A stretch of DNA of 64,000 bases from Dromiciops gliroides (Eukaryota > Chordata > Mammalia > Microbiotheria > Microbiotheriidae), in the NCBI RefSeq assembly GCF_019393635.1, contig NC_057866.1, forward strand, positions 169,923,403 through 169,987,402, read 5' to 3'. Positions 45,485 to 57,495 of this stretch are shown here, piece by piece. A program made the position numbers and the translations under genes. The notes under the pieces were generated by a model. That model saw only the letters and a program-made list of their open reading frames with translations, made no database searches and was not told the origin of the DNA. Within the stretch, counting starts at the first letter, position 1, and each line of letters opens with the position of its first letter.

Positions 45485-45660
45485 AGACAGCTAAGTGGTA
45501 CAAAGGGTAGAGTTCTAGTCTTAAGCACTTAATTGTGTGACCCTGAGCAAGGCACTTAACTGCAAAATATATGTTATAATATCACCTCCCTTATAGGGTT
45601 GTTGTGATACAGTGCTTGGCACATAGTAGGAACTTAATAAATAATTGTTCCCTTTCCCTT
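45485..45660 (+). mobile_element. MIR/THER1-type SINE with internal deletion
   Basis: CAGCTAAGTGGTACAAAGGG head, GTGTGACCCTGAGCAAGGC core, then GGTTGTTGTGATACAGTGCT and ACATAGTAGGAACTTAATAA tail. Confidence 0.8.
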
Positions 45661-45719
45661 CCCGCCTTTACACTCAGACTACTCATTGGCTATCACTTGT
45701 TTTCTCTTTTATAGTTAAA

Positions 45720-47060
45720 ACATTTTTTAAGTAATAAGCATTTATTGTCTCTCCTTCCTCCCCCACCTCACATCAACAACAATAAAAGGTAAAAGAATCA
45801 TTGTTACAAATACACATAGTCAAGCAAAGCAAATTCCCATGTTAGTGATTTCCAAAAACACACGTCTTATTTTGCATTTTGAGTCCATTATCTGCCTGGA
45901 GATGAGTAGTTTACTTTGTCTTTTGTCCTTTGGAATTGTGGTTCATCATTGTATAGATTAGAGATCTCAAGTCTTTCAAAATTGTTTTTCTTTATAATTG
46001 TTATTATATAAATTGCTCTCTTGGTTCTATTCATCTCACTCTGCATTAGCTCATACAGGTCTTCTGATTTCTCTCTGAAGCAGTCCACATCATCATTTAT
46101 TTAGGTGCAATAATATTCCATTATATCACCATATCATAATTTGTTCAGTCATTCCCTATTGAGGGGTATTCCCTTAGTTTATGGTTTTTTGCTATGACAA
46201 AAAAGGGATGCTATGAATATTTTTATACTTATGAATCCTTTTCGTCTTTCTTTGATCTCTTATAGACTTAGTAGGGGCATTTCTGGGTCAAAGGGTATGC
46301 ACAATTTACTCATTTAGGGAGCAAAGTCCCAAATAACTTTACAGAATGGATGGCTGAACCAATTAACAGCCCTATCAGCAATGCATTAGTATTAATACCA
46401 AACAAACTTTTGTCATTTTCCAAACTCTTTTTTTTGACAGCTTCTTCCAGTCTGATGAGTATGGGGTGGAACCTTAAAGATGCTTTCATTTGCATTTCTC
46501 TAATTATTAGTGATTTGGAATATTATTTCATATGGCTATAGATAGCTTGGGCTTCTTTCTTTGAAAACTGCATGTTTATAGCCTTTGACCATGAATGGCT
46601 CTTATACTTATAAACTTAACTCCATTCCATATATATCCTGGATCTGAGACCTTTATCAGAGAAACTGATGTAAAGAATTTTCTCAGTTGCCTGTTTCCCT
46701 TCCTTGTAACTGAATTAATTTGTGTAAAACTTTTCAATTTTATGTAATCAAAATAATCCATTTTTCTCCTGTTTTTCTCCTCTTTTCTCTTATTTGGTCA
46801 GGATCTATTCTCCTATTCAGATTGGAAAGGTAATTTCTCCCATCCTCTTCTAATTAGTCTATTATTTCACTTTTTATGCAGAAGTCATGTAACCATTTGG
46901 GACTTATCTTGGCATGTTGTATAAGGTGTTGGTCTCTGCCTAATATCTGCCAAACTACTTTCCAGTTTTACCAACAGTTTTTGCTATCTTTTTTCCCCTC
47001 AGTAGATGGAGTCTTTATATCTATCCCTCACTCTTACTGCAGGACCAGCCTATCATCTTT
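45720..47060 (-). mobile_element. 5'-truncated L1, antisense
   Basis: On the minus strand, MDYFDYIKLKSFTQINSVT and RKFFTSVSLIKVSDP (46761-46576) match the L1 ORF2 region just upstream of its C-terminus. Downstream, a decayed C-terminal part and the 3' UTR extend to about 45720. The 5' end reaches into late reverse-transcriptase-flanking ORF2 near 47060. Numerous stops. Confidence 0.83.
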
Positions 47061-47637
47061 TATAATCATATATATAACAGATGCTTTTGTTCACACCGCT
47101 TCTTGCATGCAAGTCATATCCTACAGCCCACTTGTACCTACCAAACTTTCCATTAACCTTGGTGTCACCTGCCACGTTGAATCCTCTGATTTCCTGGTAT
47201 TTGCTGCCACATAATATCGTGGAAAGAACAGTGATGATAAAATAAAATGGGCTTTTGAAGAAAAAAAAGACAGAAACTGAACAGAATGCATAGTACAACC
47301 AGCTTTTCACTTTTCTTTTTAATCCACTCTTCGGGATAAGGAACCTTATTTTGCTCGTGACTATTCCCCACCCTTTTCTCTTACCAACACCCTCCCCTCC
47401 CTACTTGTTTCTCTGTTTTGCTTGATGTGTTTCTACATCAAACTGTGTGTATTCAACCCACCTTTGTGTATTTCAGATATGAGTCAAGTTCACCTATTGG
47501 AGGCTCAACCTGCCTTTTCCTTCATGTTTAAATATTCTTCTTACATGCCCCAATTATGAGGAATTGCAAGCTCCACTTTAGATAGGAGAGAGATTTTATA
47601 TGGATGAGTGTGTTAGTGTAAAGGACATGTTCCTCTC
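47061..47637. other. Intergenic, unassigned
   Basis: No recognised element. Confidence 0.4.
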
Positions 47638-47651
47638 CCAGATGCTCTTTT

Positions 47652-47797
47652 TTGTTGTTGTTGTTGGGTAATGAGGGTTAAGTGACTTGCCCAGGGTCAC
47701 ACAGCTAGTAAGTGTCAAGTGTCTGAGGCTGGATTTGAACTCAAATCCTCCTGAATCCAGGGCCGGTGCTTTATCCACTGTGCCACCTAGGTGCCCC
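47652..47797 (-). mobile_element. Short SINE with 14-bp duplication
   Basis: Tail of (GTT)n type at the left. Perfect CCAGATGCTCTTTT at 47638-47651 and 47798-47811. Confidence 0.95.
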
Positions 47798-47811
47798 CCA
47801 GATGCTCTTTT

Positions 47812-48734
47812 GATTAGGGTGCTCAGACCCTTTTGCCCTGCCATTTGGATCATCTGGGCTTCTGAACTGACCTTCACCTCCAGGTTTAGGCCCTCCTAGA
47901 TCTTTGAGTTTCTGAACACGGGATCTTTGAGAACCTTCCATGGAATCTCTGCACACAGTGCTATAAACCCAGAGTCCTTGTGTATCTGGACTGTCCTGGT
48001 CTGAGCACAGCCATGCCACACTGGCCACTCCCTCCCCTAATGGCTTCCAAGATCCCCATTATAGATTACCAATCACTCTAGTGTATTATGATACCCATGG
48101 GGCTTTCTAGTCATGTCTTCTGATCTTGCTGTCTCAGAGCACTAAACCAAGCAGGCTACACGTGTCTCTGGGCCCATCTCTGGTTACACCAGCAGGCTGC
48201 CGGCTTGTCTGCTTACACCAGCACCAGCTTTCTTTTCTGGCTGTCTCTTTTCCTATCACTGGTGAGTTTTGGGTTGAGTTTTTGTGCATTTATGGAGTAG
48301 CAGAAGTCATTTCGTGTAAGTTCACATTGGATTTCTTGATCGTTATTCTGTCTGGTGCGAGCTTCATTTTTTCACTGGAGCAGGTACCTGGGAGTCTGCC
48401 TCTGTTCAGGAAGCTCTGTTGGCCTGGAATTCTCAATTTAAATATAAATATTTAAGCTAAGCAAGTTCACTTGATTGCATAGTGTTTGTATGTTAAGTTT
48501 TTAATAAAACATTTTTTCAATGGAATAGATAAATAAAAGATGGACTTTTGCATTAGTGAGCACCCTGGGGTTATTAAAAGCCATGTCAGATTCAGCCCAA
48601 TCCCTGATGCATTTCTATTGACTCACATGTAAAATGGCAACATGAATGCTGAGATCCAAAGGGATGTTATATGGATAGACCATGAAGCATCAGTTGTTTC
48701 CCCAGAATAGCCAGGAGCAGTTAAAATGCCATAG
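47812..48734. other. Intergenic, unassigned
   Basis: A 109-codon plus-strand frame at 48126-48455 shows no domain I know. No repeats recognised. Confidence 0.4.
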
Positions 48735-48925
48735 TGAAGAGAAAACTGGATTTGGAGTCAGGAAGACCTGGTTTTAAGTTTGAATCTTGCTCCAAAATCT
48801 AGCTGTGTGACTAGCAAGTTCATCTAACCCCTCCCAGCCTCATTTTCCTTATAGATTAAGTGGAGGAGGGGAGTTAGGTTCAATTGCCTCCAAGGTCCCT
48901 CCACACTCTAAATCTGTGATTCTGT
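48735..48925 (+). mobile_element. MIR SINE
   Basis: CTGGATTTGGAGTCAGGAAG, TAGCTGTGTGACTAGCAAG, CCTCATTTTCCTTATAG and CCTCCAAGGTCCCTCCACAC in MIR order. Confidence 0.87.
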
Positions 48926-49884
48926 TCCTTTTGTGCCTCCTTTGATGCAGCAAAACAGAGAAGAGACCCAAGAGTCCGGATAATTTGTTAAAAAAAAAAA
49001 AAGAAAAGAAGTAGATTATTTTTGGCCATGGTTAGCTTGTGCAATGGAAGCCTGGCTTATAAATGCAAAGCTAAGTACTAGTTGGCACTGTTCTCTGCCT
49101 TTCAATTAGCTGGCAGATGGTTCTTAGGCACCAGAAACCTCCAAGTCAGAGGTGCCACGCCATGCATCTTCCCCGTCTCCCCTGGTTGCTTACTTTTTCA
49201 AGCCGAACCACACACGTAGAACTAAACAAAACTCCCAAACAAACCAGCACACTGGAAATTATTACTTCCAAAGTTGCCAGGAGCCATACAATAATTTTGG
49301 AAGAAGGAAAAGTAACCTAAGAATATTGCTAATTGCCTGACCTCGTTTTCAAAGAGACACTTGCTAATAACGATCCTCAGCATCTGATAGCAGTCCCATA
49401 AATGATACACAAAGAAAAAAAACGCCTTTTAATGAGGCTTTTTCTTCCCATTTTTTTCAAGGGAACACAGATGCATGAAGGCCCCATCATGATTATCTCT
49501 GAATGTAGAACATCAATGCCCAACATTCACAGCTGCTGGAGATAGTAACAATCTGTGCAAATGAAATGACTGGGCCCTATTGTGCACTTGTTATACTGCA
49601 TTAGCCACATATCTCATTGGCAGCAAAATGCTGAAAACATGACCAAGCCCTTCACTTGTTCAGATGAAATGAGAATGGATGGTCGATCAGCTTCATGTCC
49701 TTTTGCCATGAGCCACAAGTGTAGACTGGCACTCAACAATTGGATTCCTACCTCCCTATTCAGCCTTAATGCACATCACATTCTTTCACATCTTCTGCAT
49801 ATCAGCCAAAGTGGATGAGTTTATGTTCTATGATCTCTTCCTGAGCTCTCTTATTATGATGTATTTAAAGAATTGTAGTATGTC
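48926..49884. other. Repeat-free block, candidate conserved non-coding DNA
   Basis: Almost 1 kb without a recognisable repeat. 49430-49830 has balanced composition and no long homopolymers. It includes CATCATGATTATCTCTG and GTGCAAATGAAATGAC (an octamer-like ATGCAAAT relative). It has no coding frame over 80 codons. Conservation is a guess from texture. Confidence 0.4.
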
Positions 49885-50117
49885 AGAGCAGCTAGGTAGC
49901 ATGGAGGATAGAGCACCAGGCCCGGAGTCAAATCTGACCTCAGACATTTATTAGCTGTGTGACCCTGGGCAAGTCACTTAACCCTGCTTGCCTCAGTTTC
50001 CTCATCTATAAAGTGATCTGGAGAAGGAAATGGCAAACCACTCTAGCATCTTTGCCAAGAAAACCCCAAAAGGGGTCACAAAGAATTGCACATGACAGAA
50101 TGACTAAACAACAACAA
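49885..50117 (+). mobile_element. Long-form SINE
   Basis: CAGCTAGGTAGCATGGAGG head, core, GAGAAGGAAATGGCAAACCA, CTTTGCCAAGAAAACCCC, AGGGGTCACAAAGAATTGC and an AACAACAA tail. Confidence 0.94.
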
Positions 50118-51040
50118 ATATCTCAGAATTAAGAGGGATCTCAGAGGTTGGTTCAACTCATGCTGCCCCTATGCTAAAGTAAGCAGATTTTTATAGGATT
50201 TTCCTTTTAATTTTTGCACGTAAGCTTTAGCCCCTGTCCTGAAAAAGAAATCCATCTGAAGCATTAACATAGTCTAGTCTTCTTTTCTCTTTTATAACTC
50301 CAGTCATTCAGTGAAAAAAAGCAATGGTTTGAGAAAGCCTAAATATCACGAATCTTAAGATTTAGGGAGATTGAAAGATGAGAGAGGCCATCTAGACCAC
50401 AGTAAAAGGTGATTTAAAATATAACATTTTGAATATTTTTTTAAAATAAATAATGTATTGCCTTTGAAAGTTTAGGTAAAAGAAAACCTTGAAAAGCACG
50501 AAGGAAGAAGGAACTTAACCTTAATCCCATCTTTTCATCCTTGGTGCCTTATCCATTGCTCTTAGACAGTGAACAAGTTATACATCCCCTACCTTACATC
50601 CCCAGACCTGAGGAGGAACACACACTTCTTGGCAGACCTGTATCTAGCCTAGGGTGAAGGATTTTGGTTTTTGTTTTTTACTCTAAGGTGTTGACATTTG
50701 GTTGGCAGGGGAAGGTGCTTCCTGCCACACCAACCAGCATCTTTGCACATCATTTCATAGTCTTCTGCTGGACCATATTGACATATAGCATGAGGAGCCT
50801 TGGCATTCCTGCCAAACTGCCACCCTGAGGATCCTCTCATTGTGGTGCCCCTCCCTTGGGGCCCACCTTCCTTTACGATCTCTCCATCCCAGAATGACTG
50901 TATCCAGAGTTGAGCTGTCTTCTGGGTTCCTGTTACTTGTCTCTCTTTTCCAAACAGAATTTTCCCTAACCAAAAAAATTCCTAGTTATGAATCTTCTTC
51001 TTGGTATTATTTTTAACATAGATGAAGCATTTTGTGAATA
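50118..51040. other. Intergenic, unassigned
   Basis: 50130-50180 and 50345-50410 are scraps of the AGAGGTTGG/ATCTAGACC repeat class. No gene. Confidence 0.4.
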
Positions 51041-51125
51041 TATATTTGTCTGTGTATATATACATATATGTACACACACATACATATATATATACATACA
51101 TATATATATACATATATATAAATGT
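51041..51125. repeat. TA/CA-rich microsatellite
   Basis: TATATACATATATG and ACACACAT units over about 80 bp. Confidence 0.93.
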
Positions 51126-52090
51126 GAGTATGCATGGACTTTTTTGTTCTAAGGGTTTCCTTGTGTGCAGATGTGGCAGAACACCTGTCCAGCTCATTTT
51201 AGCAAACAGTTGCATTTTTTTTTTCAGGCTGGCATAGAATATGATGCTCACTCCCTCCCTCATATTAAATGTGACAGAAAAAGACACACTGTGCATATTA
51301 ATGATTAAGTATGCGTTAGTAGAGTGTTAGGCAAAGAAATTCTAATCAAAGGTATTTGGAATGAGTAAAAAATATTTAAGCGTAAGAAATGGTTGGTTTT
51401 AGTTTTTAGTATGTCTTAAATCTGCAGATTTTTTTCCCTTTAAAATAAACGTCTGGCAAAAACAAAACAAAAGAAAAAATCATCAGTTCTTTCTATTATG
51501 CTTTTAATTACTTGAATTTTTTAATAAGGAAAGTCCTTTAAAGTATTTCATTATGCTCACCAGAAATGGCATTTGATAGTCAGAACAGAAAAGACTTAAT
51601 TACATATAAGAGAGTCGCCTAGATTTCAGAAGCAGACTGTGTTCTGATCGTGTAACCACGGCAAGGTCAGTGGATTGTCACAAGGCATATTGCAATCTAC
51701 ATCCATAGAGAAGAGATTAGAATCCAATCTAAGATGTTATTACAATCAATCCTTGGCAGCACTTTCCAGCAATGTGGAAGTTATATCTACGTGCTCCATT
51801 TTCCTGATGCTTCTCTTGATCATAAGTATTTGCTTGAAACTATGTGATCACAATAATTCTGTAATTTAACAAATCATTGATCTGATGATACTAAAGGACC
51901 ACAAGTTGCTAGAAAATGTGTAGGTTAAATTTGGAAATCTGAAGTGAACATTTTTATAATTTCATAAACATTTTAAAAATAAAATCAACATTAACTATAT
52001 GAGATAAAATAAATATTAGTTTTGAATAAAGTTCATTGAGGCCTCTCATGCACTGCTAGATGAACCTTGTGCTGTTGAGGATTAAGAAAA
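51126..52090. other. Repeat-poor, AT-rich block
   Basis: No repeat recognised. 51600-51880 has non-repetitive, enhancer-like texture but no other evidence. Confidence 0.4.
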
Positions 52091-52335
52091 TTGTTGTTGC
52101 TGTTGAGTAGTTTTCAGTCGTGTCTAGCTCTTCATGACCCCATTTGGGATTTTCTTGGCAAAGATACTGGAGTGCTTTGCTATTTCCTCTAGCTACATAT
52201 GAGGAAACTGAGGCCAATAGGGTTGACTTGCCTAGGGTCACACAGCTAATAAGTGCCTGAGGTTAGATTTGAACTCAGGAAGATGAGTCTTCCTGACTTC
52301 AGGTCCACCACTCTTATTTACTGTGCCTCCTGGCT
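52091..52335 (-). mobile_element. Long-form SINE, antisense
   Basis: TTGTTGTTGCTGTTGAG tail, CGTGTCTAGCTCTTCATGAC, TCTTGGCAAAGATACTGGAG, then core and a decayed head. Confidence 0.92.
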
Positions 52336-52639
52336 AGAAAATTAGATTACAATATTCCTGTTACACTCCACTGTGGTCTTAGTCAGGAGTGTATTCCATT
52401 GTGTCAGATCACCATCCATCCAGACCTTCTCATTCTGTGTAATTTTTCATATCCTCTAAGAAAACCTCTACGGGATCTCTACTCACTATGATGGGGAGTG
52501 GAGGCTGGAGGATACCTTTATGTCTTGCCCTTAGCTCATGGGTCATATACCCTTACCTTGTTTTACAGTCATAGATACATTTTTTCAAAGAAAAAGAATA
52601 AAATACACTGCTCAGAAGTCAGTACTTGTGTCTAACAGG
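52336..52639. other. Intergenic, unassigned
   Basis: No recognised element. Confidence 0.4.
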
Positions 52640-52958
52640 AGCTGAAAACTTTGCCTCATTTCCATTGCTCAGAGGCCTTCTGCCATGATGACCCTTACCA
52701 AACTAGCCCCTCTACTTGTCCAAAAGATCTCATTCCATCCCCTCTCCTTCAAAAGATTGCCATTCTGTCATCCTCACTATTTCACTCATTTTCAATCTCT
52801 CGCCGTCCATTGGCTCTTTCCCTGCTGCCTACAATCATGCCTGTGTCTCCTCTATTTTGAAAAAATAACCCTCATTTGATCCTTCCAACCTCACTCTCAT
52901 CTTATATCTCTTCTGTCCTTTTGTAGCTTTTGACACTATTGATAAGCTCTCTCCTCGA

Positions 52959-52993
<35 letters not shown>

Positions 52994-54186
52994 CTGGTTT
53001 TTCTCCTACCTCTTGAACCACTCTTTCTGTCACCTTTGCTGGATCCTCCTCCAGATCACACCCTTTAGCCATAGGTGTCCCTCGAGGTTCTATTCTGGGC
53101 CCTCTTCCTCCATACCACTTCACTGGGGGATCTCATCAGCTCCCATGGATTTCATTAGCATGTCTATGCTGACAGTTCTCCAATCTATCCTGCCCTGATC
53201 TCTCCACTGACCTCCAGTCTCACATCTCCAACTCTTTTCAGCCATCTTGAACCATGTGTCCAGGAGGTATCAAACTCACTATGTCCATTACAGAACTCAA
53301 TTATCCTTCCCCCTGAATCCTACTCCCGTCCTATCTTCCCTATCACTGTAGAGGGCAACATTATCCTTCTAGTCCCTCAGGTTCACAACCTAGGTGTTAT
53401 CCTGGACTCTTCACTCTCTCTCACCCTCCATATTCAATCTGTTGTGGAGACCTGTTGATTTCAGCTTTGCAGCATCTCTTGAATATGCTTCCTTCTCTCC
53501 TCTGACACTGCCCCCCTTCTAGTGTAGGCCCTCATCACCTCACACCTGGATTACTGCACTAGCTGCTGGTGGGTCTGCCTGCCTCAAGTCTTTCCCCTCG
53601 CCGATCCATCCTCCATTCAGCTACTAAGATGATTTTCATAAAGCACGGTTCCAATCAAGTCACCCGACTACTTAATAAATGCCAGTGCTTTCAGGAGCAA
53701 GCACATAATGCCAATTCTATTTGGCATTCAAAGACCTTCATAACCTATCCCCTTCCCAGTCTTCTCCAACCTTACTCCCTAACAGGTACTCTTCTATCCA
53801 GTGACACGGGCCTCCTGGCTCTTCCATGAACAAAACACTCCCATCTCTTAGCTCCAGGCATTTTCTCTGGCTATCCTTCAAGCCTGGAACACTCTCCCTC
53901 CTCCACTCTTACTGACATTCCCGACTTCTTTTAAGCCCCAATTAAAATTTCACCTCCAGGAAGTTCTCCCTAATCCCCCTTATAATTCCAGTACCTTTCC
54001 TCTGTTAATTATTTCCTACTTATCCTGCATATAGTTTGTTTTATCCATCTTTTCAAGCTGTTTCCACCATTAGATTGTTAAAGTTCTTTAAGCACAAGGC
54101 CTGTCCTTTGCTTCTTTTTGTATACTCAGTGCTTAGCACAGTGCATAGCACATAGTAGGCATTTAATGATTGTTTATTAACTTTTT
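52640..54186 (+). mobile_element. L2 LINE, long copy through its 3' end
   Basis: Ordered L2 reverse transcriptase and 3' landmarks: TTTGACACTATTGATAAGC (FDTID), a PRGSILGP-like segment near 53080, TCACACCTGGATTACTGCAC (the LDYC motif), ATTCAAAGACCTTCATAACC, GCCTGGAACACTCTCCCTCC, CCATTAGATTGTTAAAG, then CACATAGTAGGCATTTAATG. Frames are broken. The 3' tail is interrupted by a SINE. Confidence 0.88.
52959..52989. repeat. (CT)n inside L2
   Basis: About 30 bp of uninterrupted CT that arose within the LINE. Confidence 0.95.
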
Positions 54187-54332
54187 TTTTTTTTTTTGCG
54201 GGGCAATGGGGGTTAAGTGACTTGCCCAGAGTCACACAGCTAGTATGTGTCAAGTGTCTGAGGCCAGATTTGAACTCAGGTACTCCTAAATCCAGGGCTG
54301 GTGCTTTATCCACTGCCCCACCTAGATGCCCC
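54187..54332 (-). mobile_element. Short SINE inserted at L2 tail
   Basis: The subtype with GCAATGGGG and GTCAAGTGTC. TATTAACTTTTT (54175-54186) is repeated after it at 54333-54344, a 12-bp duplication. Confidence 0.95.
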
Positions 54333-54344
54333 TATTAACTTTTT

Positions 54345-54430
54345 AAAAATAATAAATTATTATAGTTTTGAGTTCCAAATTTTATCCCTCCCTCCTGTCT
54401 CCCTGAGACGATAAGCAATATTAAGTTTTA
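54345..54430 (-). mobile_element. L1 3' UTR scrap, antisense
   Basis: GAGTTCCAAATTTTATCCCT, CCCTCCTGTCTCCCTGAG and AAGCAATATTAAG are the reverse of the L1 3' UTR seen at 34870-34930. Confidence 0.65.
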
Positions 54431-55659
54431 AAGAGATTACATTAGAGTTCTCCCAACCAAAACAATAGGGAGATATCCAACTAGTCTATACTGTTACTCA
54501 ATTTTCTTTAACACTCATTCAATCAACAAATATTTTATTGGGTGCCTATGACATGCAAGACACTGTGATAAATACTATTCTTGCAGAGAGTGGTGAAGAT
54601 GAAGTCATGAAGATCAGGGACGTAATAAACGGCTTCTTATTTCTAGATTTCTAAGCTCACTTTCAGCTCTAAGTCCTGTATCCCTAGAAACCGACTCACT
54701 TCTTCAGATAAGTCATGGGGGAAGGGTCTGCTCTAGTTCAGACAGTTCCTTGGGAGATGGGATGCCATTGGTTCCATGATCTCACTTTCATATTGGTGAA
54801 ACATCATAGGACCCAAGAATTTTAGACCTAGGACAGACCTTAAAATGAACTTAAATCCAAGCCTCTCATGAGGAATCTAAGTTTGAGAGAGGTAATATGA
54901 TGGCTTAAGGTCACAGAGCTAGTGACGGAGCTGGGATAAGCAGCCAGGTCTCATCCATACTATGCTTTTTTTCTAGGTGTATTTCCTCTCAACCTCAAGC
55001 CCAATGGAATGCATCCCTCAAAGAGAAGCATCTAGTCATAACGTTGGTGTCATTATACATGATGAGCAACCTAATCATTTATAGAATTGTGGGACTTGAA
55101 AGGTGGAAGGCACATCATCTTAAAAAAATAATTGAGTTCAATCTCTACTTAACAGGTGAAAAAACAGGCTCTCAATACTTCAAAAATTTGCCTAACACTG
55201 CACAGTGAGAGACAGTAATAGAATGCAAGTCTCCTGGTTTTGCTTCCCACTACATCATACTGCCTTTCATTTTTCTGCCTTTTTTATTGCCGAAAATCAC
55301 TCCATAAATACACTGAAATGAAAAAATTGTGAACTCCAGGGAATCATCCATCTTCTTTGGTTGAACTGAAATTTTGTTGCATAAAATACTGCAAAATAAG
55401 AAACTTGGAAATAAGTTACAAGTGTACTTCTTTGGGTATATGTTATGAGGCCTTGACTCATAAGTTTCTAGCATTAGCAACCAAGGGACAAAGTTATGAA
55501 AGATAAACCAACAAGTGACTTGTGTTAGACCTTGGGCACACACAAGCCAGAAAGGGGGGATGGGCATGAGAACACATCCGCAGTGCAAAAACAACTGTAT
55601 GAAGAATCCTTTCCCAACTGGCACTCCAAGAAACTTGGGGACTTTTAAAATAGAGGACT
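54431..55659. other. Intergenic with ancient repeat scraps
   Basis: 54520-54600 resembles the ancient family at 25022 (GGGTGCCTATGACATGCAAG). 54800-54960 and 55090-55255 (CACAGAGCTAGTGACGGAG, CTGCACAGTGAGAGACAG) look like MIR-class remnants. No supported gene. Confidence 0.45.
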
Positions 55660-56485
55660 CTTGGCACTAGGGTCTTTGGCTTCATGCTGTTTAACTTTTT
55701 TTCATCAATAACTTGGATAAAAAACATGCTTAGCAAATTTTCAGATGACATAAAGCTGGTAAGGATAATAATTAACATATTGATTAACAGTCAGGATCCT
55801 AAGAAAGCTCAACAGGCTGTATAAAATTGGACCAAATCATATAAAATGAAATTTAATAGTGGTAAACATCCAAAAAAAGCAATTGTTCACAAATAGAAAT
55901 TAGAGTGTGGCTAGCAGTTCATCCGAAAACAGATTTGAGAGTTTAGTAGTTTCATAGGCAGCATGGGCGGGGTGGGTGTCATGCTGGATATGGAGAACTG
56001 GGTTCAAATCCCACCCCTGACACCAGTTCTGTGACTATGAACAAAGTCACAAAAATTCCTAGCCTCAGTTTTCTTCTAACAGAACACTGGAGTACTTACC
56101 TCACAGGGTTGTTGGGGTTTTTTTAATCAATCAAATAAGATGCTTTGTGTCAAGTGCTTTGCAAACCTTATAGGGATGTGCACATGTCAGTTGTGCATTG
56201 AAAATGTGTACAATGACAGATATACAAATGTAGTACATGCATTAACAGTTAATGTGATTTTAGGGTAAAAGGGATAGCATCCAGAAAAAGAGAGGAGATA
56301 ATTCCAATGTACTCTAAGATAATCAGGCTATAACTAGAGCCCTGTGTACAGTTTGGGGTATCACATTTTAGGAAGGACACTGATAAACATGAGTGCATCC
56401 TGAAAGAGTGATCAAGCTGATGAAGAGGCTTAAGACTTGTCATATAAGTACTGGTTGAAGGAACTGAGGGGTGACTACCCTTGCA
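55660..56485 (+). mobile_element. L3/CR1 LINE fragment, split by MIR
   Basis: CATCAATAACTTGGATAAA, TTCAGATGACATAAAGCTGG (the F-[SA]-D-D catalytic region, decayed) and AAATTTAATAGTGG come before the interruption. CAATGTACTCTAAGATAATC and TAGGAAGGACACTGATAAAC come after it. It is colinear with the L3 copy at 31190. Confidence 0.78.
55955..56235 (+). mobile_element. MIR/THER1-type SINE nested in L3
   Basis: CTGGGTTCAAATCCCACCCC, CAGTTCTGTGACTATGA, CTCACAGGGTTGTTGGGG and TGTCAAGTGCTTTGCAAACC. The L3 sequence resumes after it. Confidence 0.75.
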
Positions 56486-56684
56486 GAAGCATCCATGTGG
56501 CAATAGGAACAAGCCTTAGCAAAGGTCCCCAGTGTAAGGCTGAACCAGTTTAAAACACAATTGGGAAGTGTTTTAACAAAATAAAAATGCAACCTAGATA
56601 ATGCTCATTTGTGGTTTTCTAAATCAACATGCAGCCAGCAGGGATGTTTCTATTGGAATTCATGGGAGATGATCAAACTTGTAC

Positions 56685-57495
56685 TGTTTCATCTGTAGCC
56701 AGGCTTCTGACCTCATCATTCAACTTGAAACAGCTCTCTCCAAAGTTACAAATGACCTCCCAATCACCCAATCTATTGGGTTTTCCCCAATAACCATCCT
56801 TGATCCTCTGCAGCCCCTGACATTGTCAGCCACTCTCCTCCTTGATGCTGTCCTTTCTCTAGGTTTTTGACATTGCTCTCTCCTGGTTCACCTCCTCCCA
56901 GACTGCTCCTCCATCTCCTTGACAGGATGTTCATCCAGATCACATCTGCTAATAATCTTGGGTGCCTCTCAAGGATTTATCCCAGGCCTCATCTCGTCTC
57001 CCTTTTTACTACCTCACTCAACCCCATCAGTTCTAATGGATTCAATGATCAGTTCCATGCTGAAGATTTTCAGGTCCACTCCTCCGGCTCCAACTACTCT
57101 CCTGACCTCAGTTTCCCATGTCCAACTTCCTATTACACAGTTCAAACTGGACATCCCATAGACATCTTCAACTCAACGTATCCAAACTCAAACTTATTTT
57201 CATCCCCTACTTCCACATTTATTACCTGGATTCCTTGGTTTCAACTTCCAGCTAAAATCTCACCTTCTATTGGAAGCTTTATCTCATTCCCCTTAATGTC
57301 ACTGGCTTCCCTCTGCTATTAACTCCAATTTATCCTGTTCTGTTCCATTCCACATGGCTGTTTTCAGGTTATTTTCCTAAATTACACTGTGAGAGCTCTT
57401 TGAGAGCAGGGACTGCTTATCTGCCTTCCAGCATTTAGCACAAAGCCTGACACATAGCAAATACTTAGTAATACTTAATACTTGTTGACAACTTG
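56685..57495 (+). mobile_element. L2 LINE with internal deletion
   Basis: It starts at the same L2 position as the 4436 copy (TCAACTTGAAACAGCTCTCT). It runs through reverse transcriptase remnants (AAGGATTTATCCCAGGCC, CATCAGTTCTAATGGATTC), skips a segment near 57230, and ends with CAGCTAAAATCTCACC, GAGAGCAGGGACTGC and GACACATAGCAAATACTTAG. Confidence 0.82.

Noticed and set aside
56867..57322. 151-codon plus-strand frame
   Set aside because: It lies inside an L2 LINE remnant in a non-coding frame.
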